Positions 1 through 10,321 of a stretch of DNA of 64,000 bases are shown here, piece after piece. The notes beneath the pieces were generated by a model. That model had not been told where the DNA came from, did no database searches, and saw nothing but the letters and a program-made list of their open reading frames with translations. The DNA is taken from positions 186,001-250,000 of the forward strand of contig JASANH010001446.1 in the NCBI GenBank assembly GCA_030248295.1, read 5' to 3'. A program made the position numbers and the translations under genes. This DNA comes from Mesodorylaimus sp. YZB2_4 (Eukaryota; Nematoda; Enoplea; Dorylaimida; Dorylaimidae). How positions within the stretch are numbered: the first letter of the stretch is position 1; every line of letters starts with the position of its first letter.

Positions 1-70
1 CTTGTTTGAGTACAAGGTCGCTGTCGATTATACAAAACACGATCTGAGGGATTCGATCGATTTTTGACGA

Positions 71-1713
71 CTACGCTTTTCGCTGACACATCATCGCGAC
101 GAATTCTGCAAAATCACGCGCACATGTGTGTGTGGTGGATGAACTATGTACACTCAACTTACCATCAAAATTGATCTTGCTATCTGCGTCCTTGTCAGCT
201 TGTCGGAATATGGCATCTATCTCGGCCGAAGTGACTTTGTGACCCATTCGTTCAAATGCTTGCTTCAGTTCGGTTCTGGTGATGTGTCCGTCACCATCCA
301 AGTCCAGTTCGCCAAAAACCTGAGAATAAAAACCTCATGAATATGGTAGAGGATAGTGGGATGATAAAGACGATACCGTCTTCAACGAGAGAGATAACGG
401 ATTCGCACGAGAAATCTCGACGAACTCTGGAAAGCGGAAGATTATTGGCTATGGCATGTGGCTAGGAACAGGGGGTGTCACGTATACAGTATGGTGTTTT
501 ATTGACATTACCTCACGGGGAGTATAAAATGTCTCCGATGGGTTTTTATGTTCGATAGGGGCAAAATTTATGCTTGGAAATGGTCACCACGTCGCATCAC
601 TAAGGCAGATAAGACCATGGAGGTCATGGTGTGCAAGTAAGGAGGTCGCTTTAAGGACTTAAAACAGCTAGCGATAAAAAAAGGACTTCCTAACATGACA
701 TTGAATCGCCAAAACCATGTCCCCAAAACCATGTCACCAAGGACCATTTAGGACATAGTTATTTGAAGGTACGCATACTCTCCATGACACATAAACATGG
801 GAAATGATTTCGACTGGGAGGGATCAGGGTACACAAGGTAAATCCTGTATGAGGGGACCTACAGCATTTGTGAGAATATTCGTTGGTAATTTTCGTGATT
901 TCGTGTGGAGAAAACAAGTAGATAAGTTCTGCTAACTCTAGGCCAGGTGACCGATTTCCTCGTTGACTAGGCACCAAAAACCGGAAATGTCATGCGCTCC
1001 ATTATGCACCTTGTATGTACGCGTACTTTCCTGTTAGACACGTATTTTTCATGTTACCGTTGGAGAATTTAAGTTCCAGCTACGGATAAAACTTGTTGCA
1101 CTGGCTGCTAAGTTCCAATGTCTTTGATTGCGCATACTGGGTGTGGAATGCGTGCCCCGCCTCCTCTAATCGTAAGTACCTAGTAGCTAGGAGACTCACC
1201 TTCGTAACTAATCTTTCCATCACGATTGAGATCAGCTGCCTTGAACATGGCCTTAATCTCCTCTTCAGTCGGATTTTGTCCCATCTTGGCCATGACCTGG
1301 CGCAGTTCCTCCTCCTGTATGAATCCATCACCGTCCAAATCGAACTGCTTGAAAACGGCTTGCAAGTCTGCCAATTCAAGCAAATTATTTCTTATAGCAG
1401 CCTGATATTCACAAATGACTCATACCTGCATCCTTAGCGTTTCGTTGGCTCGGCTAAAAAAAGGTTCCAATAAGTATTTCTGAAAAGACACAATAGAGGG
1501 GGAATAAGAAAAGGCAATTTGAGGCATGGAACCAGTTTCTCGGTTCATTTCAACTAACAGAATTGAAAAAGGCCACTTGGGCAATCAAATATAGCATTGA
1601 GTATTGCTAACAGTCACCTTCTTTTTACCAGACCCACTCGACGCCTGGCTTTGGCCAGTCGTAGTAGCTGGAGGGTTTTTGCCAGCGGGGTCCTTCCTGC
1701 AGCAGTTTCCCAT
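71..1713 (-). CDS. N-terminally acylated calmodulin-like protein, four EF-hands
   Basis: Exons read on the minus strand are 1713-1618, 1479-1426, 1401-1200, 426-377, 319-163 and 105-71, with stop TAG at 73-71. The joined frame closes at 197 residues. It begins MGNCCRK, which fits N-myristoylation at Gly2 plus palmitoylation at Cys4/Cys5, so membrane tethering is inferred. A Ser/Thr/Gly/Lys linker leads to four EF-hand loops: DLDGDGFIQEEE, DLNRDGKISYEE, DLDGDGHITRTE and DKDADSKINFDE. Loop 4 has Ser at position 6 where Gly is usual. The stretch MGQNPTEEEI between hands 1 and 2 is calmodulin-like. A Ca2+-sensor role is inferred from the family. The 54-nt second exon would require a 24-nt intron after it (1425-1402); exon 1 can also join exon 3 directly in phase, giving 179 residues. 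The protein is clearly not calmodulin itself, because of its N-terminal extension and divergent loops. Confidence 0.85.
1402..1425 (-). other. Candidate 24-nt intron in the calmodulin-like gene
   Basis: On the minus strand this segment starts GTATGAG and ends TATCAG, between two open segments in the same phase. Read through, it puts TGA in frame after one codon, so it must be removed or the preceding 54-nt exon must be skipped. At 24 nt it is below the length at which metazoan spliceosomes are known to work. Exon 2 skipping is therefore the conservative reading. Confidence 0.35.
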
Positions 1714-4700
1714 TTCGGCACAATGACCAGAAGTCTACGTGCTACAGTAGACAGGAAAAAATGTGAGCCCGTAAGTGTCAAGCGTAATTAGGATAGGACT
1801 CGAAGAAACGGCAGTCGGTCGTGAGTACGAGTTCACTGCACAAGCAATATTGAGTCTGACTAAATTTTGTACAACGAAGATATTAGGGTTAGTCGAAGGT
1901 TTTTTGAATGTTTTTCCAGCCAAAATGACAATAGCGAGTTCGAATGGCGAGGAAGCGAAATGGAATGCGTGGATGAATGTGGGATACTGGTCGACCACTG
2001 TCAACTTGTTGCGTCGTAACGTGCAGGCAAGAACGGCAACACGGCCGCTCCTTATTCGGCGTTACAATATTGGTAGGTGTGCGTGTAGAAACCAGTTATG
2101 TGCACTCGCCTAGATCTCGCTCTCATCAATTTGGTGTAGTGGTATGGACTGGCATGCAGTCGAAGGGTAGCACAATAACAACTGGAGGACTGGAGAGCGT
2201 GGCAGGACGAGGCCGTGCCAATGACTCGGACAAACCAATCTGGAGCAGGAGTCAAGTAAATGTCAATTTGGAAATACGATTTGGTCTTTTCGATAACGCA
2301 CTCCGATTTGGCCAGATGCGCCTCGGATTCGTATCTCGAGTAAGCATTGCTTAACCAAGCAAGCAGAGCCTCCTGCTCGCTGCTCCCGTCGAGAGAAAGC
2401 AATCAAGGTTGGCAAAACGAATTGGCTCACTTTTCTTACGCATACTGGAAAACACTCGCAGTCGCTTTGTCACTTTACTACTTCAGCTGGTGATCAAACG
2501 CGTCTTCTTAAAAGACAGTTGGACTCTGGCAGCCTCGACTGTGCTTGGCCGCCCAGTGCTAGTCCTAAAGAGTTCAATAGTCAACTTTGCTCGGTTGCTT
2601 TATGCCAACGTGTTCACTCGTGCTCTATGCCGACCTTTCCCGTTTCACGAAGCCAAAGCAAGAAAGTAAATTGCCAATGCATTCACAAATACTCCGAGTA
2701 GAACATACACTCATTCATCACTGTCTCCTTAAAAAAGAAACTAAAAAACGAGTACTTCTAGCACGCACAGTAGTTTGTTGTCTCGGGCTTGGTGTCGTCA
2801 TTAGGCCGACATCTGCACAATCGATATTTCGACTGATTTGGGCTGCCCTTTTAAAATCATATCCTATCCCGATTGGTCTTTCAGAAAAACCTGCAGTTAT
2901 GGCTTGGAGAGAGAGAATTAAATTTTCGGCTAAAAGCACAGTTGGTAGCTGGGTGAGACGGCAATATGACTGAGTCCCGAGTGGTTTTTCTCCTTTTCGA
3001 CATCGCTCATATCTTTGCAGAAGCATTTGAAAAATGGATTCCCAGTCTTATTCGTTATAGGCAGTCGCCAGTAGATAGCGGGGCTGATTCTAGTGCGAGG
3101 GGAGCAAGGATCTCAAAGACCTACAGGTGCAAGCCGCGGAAGAAAGACCTCAGCTAAAAACAGACTGAGAGCGAAAGGAAGACGCGTCAAATAATTTTGT
3201 CTCTTTTCGTTCAATACTGCGCAAACAGCCGAAAGCTGAAAAGAAGACGCGCGATCGAAACAATTATTCTTAAAATGCTCTCAATGTCAGCTTAAATGAA
3301 TGTAAAAGACAAAACTTGACACGGCCTAAGACAACTCTACTCACGAGCGGTGAGTGACGCGGAACAAATGACCTGACACATTTCACCCCAACCTGATTTC
3401 GAAACCAGCCCTAAAAACATCTTTGACGAGGCTTCGAGGAAGTCAGGATCAACTCGGTGCGAAGTTTCAGGAAAAGCATAGCTGATACGGTTTCTCACCG
3501 TCAAGATCGCATCCAATGCTGACGTGACGGTTCGTCGAACACGCGATACCAAAACATCCATGATCGCTTGTGAATCAGTGCAATGTAATAAGGTGACTGA
3601 AACCAAATATTAGTACCTAAAAACGAAAAGAACCAGTGGCAGCTCAGCAAAGCATCCACCATACACACACCTAAGATACACAGTACCGCCAGTGACCAAT
3701 CTCCTTGCGCTGAGCCAATGAAGGAAATGGAAACTGCCTCGGTCTTGTTGAAACGCAAACCAAAACTGAAGCAGGATGGACGAATCGGAATAAACCTAGC
3801 TCCAAGGGCGGGTGCGATGGTCAGGCGGGCTTTGTTTGAACGTCTCCTAATGATGCCATTACGGCTGGTGCCGTTCATTACGAGCTGAGACCAGTCTCCT
3901 TTTTAGGCCGGTCGTATAGGCGCGTTAATTCGATGTCGATCTCGCCTAAAACGTCCCAATCCACCAGGGCCAACATTCACTTCCCTTCTTCCAACAATGC
4001 TAATGCAACCCGGATACAAAGAAAGAGCGAAAAGGAAGAGAAAGAAAAAGAGGATGGTGGAACCTCGGCATGGTTGAAGGAACGGCAGTGGGGGACAATG
4101 CGCAAAGGAATCGTGCGAGACCACGTTAAAGTTGCAACAGTACGATAGCATGAGCATGACGATGATAAAGGCAGATATTCATACAGCGAACAAAAGTGCT
4201 CTACAAAACAGCTAGTCTCACTGGTGAAACGGCTGCTGGTCCTCTGTGCTTAGCAGGATATCGAGTGTTTAACCTCAGTACACTGCGTGATTCAGTTACA
4301 AAATTCTGCAGCATATACTTGAAGACATTGCTGCACTCGCATGCTGGACACATCGTTATGGTGCCGATATCACTTCTTTGAAATTGAACATGCCCCGGTA
4401 TCATGGCAGATACATCGGAGCACAGCCATCAAGCCAAAGATCAGCTGCTTGACAAGTGCTCTCTCGTGACCACAGCTTTGGATAGCAACACATTGCTTTG
4501 CACTGTACCTACATATGTGAAAACGTAGAGCCAGAACACAGGCAAGATAAGCCAGGAATTCAAAACAATGTCTGACGACTACTATGTATATGAGTTCTTA
4601 ACGCGCTGTGCTAATGTGTAACTCTAAATCTGCCCCCTGGCTAATCAGCAACTATAATGGCTACATTTCAACTTTCCTCATTGGGCCACTGTGACGATTG

Positions 4701-5372
4701 GCGATATGTGGTTTCTTATCGTTAGCAGCTAAAGCTCGTTCTTTTACACTTTAAACCCGGGCTCCCAATTGCAGTGACAATGAGCCAGTCGCCGCTGTAT
4801 GCTTTTTTTAACCAATTCTGGCCATATGATTCTGGATTATTCAAAAGAAGGTCAACGATCTTGTTTTTTGGCAGTCAGCAGGATTTACAATTAGGAATGA
4901 CTCAAGCGATTATTGCTAAGGGTGGAGCTACTGCCAAAGGCGGGGCAAGGATGCCATTGCTCGCTAAGCCAAGAACACACTTTCGACAAGGGAACATGGC
5001 CAGCCAATCGTGATACACACTTTTGCCACTAATCAGACAAATCAGTTTTTAGGAAGGGGCGAACTGAGCTGCGAGTTTCTTGGCGAGTAATCTTAAAAAG
5101 AGGAGAGTTCCGAACCTAGCAATATACTGGGGTGCCCCACAATAAGTTGGCTTTTTGATAACGGGAGGACGCAGCGTAAAAATAAGTATACCATTTCACA
5201 GAGCGTTTATTTATGGTTGTGCTGCAGTTTTATGTTTTAGTGGTGAAAATAGCTTGTTCTGATGAATAGACACCGATTGTTCTGATGAAAGGCCAATATT
5301 TGGGCACAATCGGTTAAAAAATTCTATTGTGAAAACAGGGCTTTTTCCAGTTTCTGAACAGACCAAACGAAA

Positions 5373-5470
5373 GGGCGGACCAGTATTCAGTATGCACAGT
5401 GCACTACAATATCCAACTTGGTGTACTAAAACGTAAAGTGTATGAAGAAGAAATATGGACAAAGGAAAGC
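5373..5470 (+). repeat. Dispersed repeat, copy 1 of a ~97-bp pair
   Basis: The segment from GGGCGGACCAGTATTCAG through AATATCCAACTTGG to GGAAAGC recurs at 6025-6120 in the same orientation, with scattered substitutions and small indels (roughly 85-90% identical by eye). The element type is unknown; no terminal inverted repeat or poly-A tail is obvious. Confidence 0.8.
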
Positions 5471-6024
5471 TAATTTACAGCAATTTCTCAGGCAGTTTCA
5501 CAGCTAGACATTTTTCAATGCTAGAATCAACATCAACATAAGCCTTGACATAAGAACTTGCGTCTCCGGGACTAGAGGACTAACATTCTCCACCGTTTCG
5601 TACAAAGTCAGGCAACACCATGAAATATCAGCTTCTCCCATCTAGTACAGTACCATTGTATATGTGCCTCGCCGACAACGATATCTCAGTGACCTGAGGG
5701 TAGCGTAAAAACATGAAGAGTAGCATTTTTTCGCGAGCTCACGAGAAACTGATGTGAGCTTACTGGATTTTTCCTATAATATTTTTCCTATTCGCTGTGT
5801 TTCGAGTCACGTCACCCAAAATACTGGCCGCCTCATTGTCATTACAGGAGAGTTCATGAATAAGGCCTTAGGAGTCACAGGGCAATTTCGTCACAGTCAT
5901 CATAGTCATAGTCATATATTACTCACCGCCCAAGCAAACACATGCACTCTAGGAGCGATAAACACAGGATAGAAAAAAATACGAAGGTTAAAAATGCATA
6001 GCCGAAATGTCATTATGAAAAGTA

Positions 6025-6120
6025 GGGCGGACCAGTATTCAGTTTGCACAGTACATTGCAATATCCAACTTGGTACTAAAACGTAAAGTATGTGAAGAAG
6101 AAATGTGAAGGAAGGAAAGC
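6025..6120 (+). repeat. Dispersed repeat, copy 2 of a ~97-bp pair
   Basis: This is the direct-repeat partner of 5373-5470. Its end, GGAAGGAAAGC, is echoed a few bases downstream at the left edge of the palindrome beginning at 6139. The repeat and the palindrome may therefore belong to one element or one rearrangement. Confidence 0.8.
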
Positions 6121-6138
6121 TGTGGAAAGACGAAGGAA

Positions 6139-6202
6139 AGCTTCCTTTTTAGTGAACTTGTAGAAGTCACGTGACTTCTACAAGTTCACTAAAAAGGAAG
6201 CT
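6139..6202. repeat. Perfect 64-bp palindrome with no spacer
   Basis: The left arm 6139-6170 (AGCTTCC...AGAAGTCAC) is followed at once by its exact reverse complement at 6171-6202 (GTGACTTCT...GGAAGCT). The centre is GTCAC/GTGAC. All 32 pairs match and there is no loop. Spacer-free palindromes are normally unstable, so this is either a recent foldback event or a sequencing or assembly foldback artefact. Confidence 0.95.
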
Positions 6203-9200
6203 CCATCTAAGATCCACGTGGAGTGGACTGCTTGCCTGCCGTACTTGTTTAACGCTTTCTGATCAGTCTCCAAATCTCAAACACTGGCTAAGGCTAGTAT
6301 CAATATCGGATCAGATTCATCGTCAGTGCTCATTGGTAATCAAATCGATGAAGTACAATGTTTTGGGTCGCTGTGAACTTACTTCTCCATCTCTGCAAAC
6401 GACAAGGGGAACCAGAGAACGGCAGAGTGCACACTGTCCCTGAGACCAATTGACTCTTCCCGCATGCTTGTCCCTCCATGCATTATATGACGGTACCAAA
6501 ACTACTCAAATAATATCCCTGGGAATCATTATTTCAAATAGCTTCGAGGCAGGAAATTATTCCAAGGAAAATTTGAAGGGAAATTATCAAACTAAAAGTC
6601 AGGAGGGGAATTATATGAATACTGTATTTACTGCATGGTAATCACACTAGCGCCTGTGAAGGACACTGTTCTCGAACTCCTTAGAGACAAGTGCATAATA
6701 AACTGGTCTGGGATGGGGGCAGTTTCTATTTGGATCATGTTGCCAAAAACAGTTCTGGTGTTGTCTCTGTCAAAAACTGTTCTGGTGTTGTGTAAAACAG
6801 TCTCTGTTCCACTGCTCGGTCACGTGGCTGATGTTCCTGTACAAAGAAGCATGCACTTACGCATCGTTGTTCGGCATAGGGTTTTTGTCGTGGCCAAAAA
6901 CAGGCCAGCCATCCGTAGCAATTTCTAGGCCGTGTGCGCTAATGCACTAAGTGGTTTTAAAAGTGTTTGTCTGGGAAGAAGACTTTTTTGGAAATAATTG
7001 ATACTCAGTTGGTTGCCCAGAGCACGATGATGGACGTTCCACAGTCCAACCGGAAAAACTGGCGCTTTTCTCCAACGGCCTTGCTTTCGCCTAATATCCG
7101 TATCCGCGAAATGATTTAGCTGTTGGCAACGCTGCACTCCAAAAAAACCATATTTTGAGACCTACTGTATTTTACGATACCTGCAGACCAACCGAGACGA
7201 CTAAGGGATAACATGGCGGGGTGACCTCTCTATAAAACCAGATTCAGGACCAGATTTGCAGACATAAAAGACAACATGTCATTGGCATATCCATACAAAA
7301 GTATTTGCCATATCCGTAAATCTTGACAGCAGCAGAAGCCTAGCAAATGAGCTCACGCACGCATGTCTCTCACCGTGCACCAAGCTAATTCTTGAAAGGC
7401 GGACATTGAGACCTCCGCTGAATGGGATGACTTGGTACATTTATTGCGGCCACATGGCTCCCCTGATTTCAGCAGAAAACAAGTGCGTTCCTTCTAGAAC
7501 CAGACAGGACATTATACAGTATATCGAGGTGCGAGTGAATATACACCTGGCAGAAAACTGGTATATCCACAAATGGCACTGGCGCAACTACAACCTTCTG
7601 GATATACTTATATTGGCATGGTTTTCGCCAACGCGCCCGTAGCAATATGCTCAGTGTACCCACCAGACTGTAATAACAGGGCACAGGGTAAAATTTTTTG
7701 CGAGCGATATCCCGAAAACCTTTTTCTAAGCTCTCTGCATATGCATAATTATAAACCATTTAGTCGAAGCAACAGCAGTACAAAAGAAGTGCACGTTTGT
7801 ACCGTCTTCCACAGTCTTCACTAGCAGTTCTGTCGTGCGCCCAGACCAAGGACCGAAACTCAAGAAAGAGAAGATTGTAAGAGCGGCTGACAGTTTAGGA
7901 TAAGCGGATGCTCCGAATATTGCTCCGCATGAACGTCCGCAATGCTGTCTCCCAGATGCCGGGCTGCATTGACAGTGCTGAGGGACGAGATTGAACTCTG
8001 CACTTTTAGGGCATGCTAAATGTGAACGGGACTGACGATTAGTGTAATTCATTGCATAGTCGCACTGCACTGTTCTGTGTATAGCAGCGAAGGTGGGTGA
8101 TGTTGATCAGCAGTTGGCCAATACGCCAGTACCCTGGGATAGAGTCCCATGCTACTAATCTGACCTGAGTGGCTGCGGGAATGTCTTTCGTGTCTGCGCT
8201 TGGACTGCGCGCTTTTCCGAGCCAGCATGCGGCTTGGAATGAGTACCATACAATCTTTCCTGCACACAAGCTTCGATTCAAAGAAACTGAGAGGCCTGAA
8301 AATCTTCTTTCATCTGATATTTAGGCCGCGTAAAAAGCTTTATTTCGCGTTTTAAACTCATTCTTTTCTTTTTTCAGGAGATAGGACGGTATGATACCAT
8401 GGACTCTTTGCTGACCTTCTGGACAACACCCAAAGTTTCAGGAGTCATTGGAAGAGGCGACATCTGCGGCGGACTGTTTCCCTTCCTTGGTGTCACCAGG
8501 CCCCACTATACTCGTTCTCTGTCAGTAGAAATAGGGCGGGGGAGGGGGGTTGCGTAGCGTATGTTACTGCGCTGTAGTGTAGCTTATGCTGAAGGATTGG
8601 CCTTGTTCCGGTATGCCTACGATGCTTGTGGTCATTACCTGGAAATGAAAATCATGGAGTTTGAATCGTTTTATTTCTGCACTTTTAAACTGCTCGCAGC
8701 GAGGGAAGAAGAGTATTGTCTCTGGAGAGGCCTTTAAATTCACAAGATCTATTGACTTGTTTCAGCCCAAGTTCCCTTATCTTCACGTTTTGTTGGCCCC
8801 ACATTTGTCCAGTTGGTACAGCTTGCGCTTAGGAACTTATTATCGCTAGCCAAGCTCTCTTCTTCTTCACACTGTACGCAAATGTTACGTGGGCGTCTTC
8901 CATATATTCTTCGATGTCCTCCGACCAAGACTCATTCTGATGCCCTCCAGTTTTTGCTCCACATAATCGACTTTCTGTTATCTAATTGTGTGTCCCCTCA
9001 TTTGTCATCCCAGGCCTCAAGTCTTCCCCGCGGACATCGTCCAGCCGGGTCTGTTAGCACCTCAACCTGTATACGCTCGCGGCTCGTCACGTCTCATGCA
9101 GTCGGGCACGTCCAAACTGATTCCGTAGCGCGTGCGTTTCGGGCACGTCCAGCGATTCCGTAGCGTTGCTCCTTTTTCGAGGTTTTCCATCCATGTTTGT

Positions 9201-10321
9201 ATGTGTGCTTTTCTGCAGGTGCACGGCGGGTGCGCAAGGATTCCTCCTGGAGAGCCGAAGCATTCGCCCCAGTCGACTCCATTGGCAGCTGCAATACTTG
9301 TGTTCTCGCACGGTTCTATAATTACGCCGGGCCAAGCGAGCATTTCCATATCCGGGGGCCGGCAATACATCAAGTAAACTTATGAGACGCTAGCCATCAA
9401 TTTATTGCCAAGCAAAGACAAAGGCAGCCATTAGCCAGGGGTTTTTATGAAGGCTTGGTGCGGGCATTTGTCTGCCTTTTACTGGCCATCGCAGTGTCGT
9501 ATATCCAATTAAGGGCATTGCGGCTGGAGTCCAGGCGAGGGGAATCGGTGCTGGGACCAGCTAGGACGAATGAAGACGCAAACAGGCATCGATCAAAGGT
9601 AATTTCTACACTAGGCAGTAGCTAGGCTTAGCCAGCTTTTCGACTCGGCTTACTATTCTTGCTCGTCACCGTATTCGTAGTCAGGCGGCCTGATTGAGTG
9701 CCACGGAAGGGGCTAACCGGAAGCCGGACGTTACGTCGTCCGCAGAACCAATCTGGGGGCCACAGACTGGCGAACAGTGAGATAAGACTACTTTGTTATT
9801 GAGGAGCTGCTGGTTTGCTTCTTCTTCGAAACGGCAACACACAAACGAGCCTTTGGGAAGCGGCGAAGACGAAACGTGCGCCCAGCGGAGTTTCGATCGA
9901 GTCAGTGGCGAGAGTTTCGTGCAGCCCTAAATTACATACTCGCCGTGCAGCAGTGTACGGACAAGGAAAGAGAATGGCCGGAAACGGACGAGACACTAAC
10001 GCGGCTTGGTGTCCATGTTCGGTTTCTCAATTGCGAAAACCCGTTTTGCTCTGCTGCTCTGCTCGTTCGCGCGTCAGCAAAGCAGAAGGCGAGAAAATCG
10101 TATTTGTCTCTGTGTAACTTATTGAAAAGAGAAGCTTGCTTTGGTATGCATAGACGCCTCTCTTTCTTACGCGCCACCTACGCTCACATCGTCAGCCCAT
10201 TCGATTAATTGTCAATTTCGTTGCTCACTGGCTTGTGACACCCGTCCGTGCCGGCTGGTCTAACATTCCCCCTTAGCCGTTTAGGCGCAAGCACTACCCA
10301 GACATTCCCGATTTACACGTC

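Larger units (their letters stand above)
1714..10321. other. 8.6-kb gap with no recognised gene
   Basis: No open stretch here shows a recognisable domain. Open frames are all short (at most about 125 codons). The only candidate coding pieces are two minus-strand frames around 3340-3880 bounded by plausible splice signals, and an open minus-strand frame at 2052-2402; neither resembles a known protein. The supported contents are a duplicated repeat (5373 and 6025) and a large palindrome (6139-6202). The segment may hold 5' regulatory DNA of both flanking genes. Confidence 0.5.

Noticed and set aside
840..960. Alternative middle exon of the calmodulin-like gene (ELAELIYLF...)
   Set aside because: It has an acceptor, but no donor in the phase needed by the next exon. 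The exon at 377-426 (EFVEISRANPLSLSLKT) fits both phases and the EF-hand pattern.
2052..2402. 116-codon minus-strand open frame, possible upstream exon
   Set aside because: It does not resemble a known family and is not needed by the calmodulin-like gene, which starts at 1713.
3337..3878. Two overlapping minus-strand open frames bounded by splice-like signals
   Set aside because: A possible exon at about 3491-3600 has both an acceptor and a donor, but no homology and no partner exons were found, so no gene is called.
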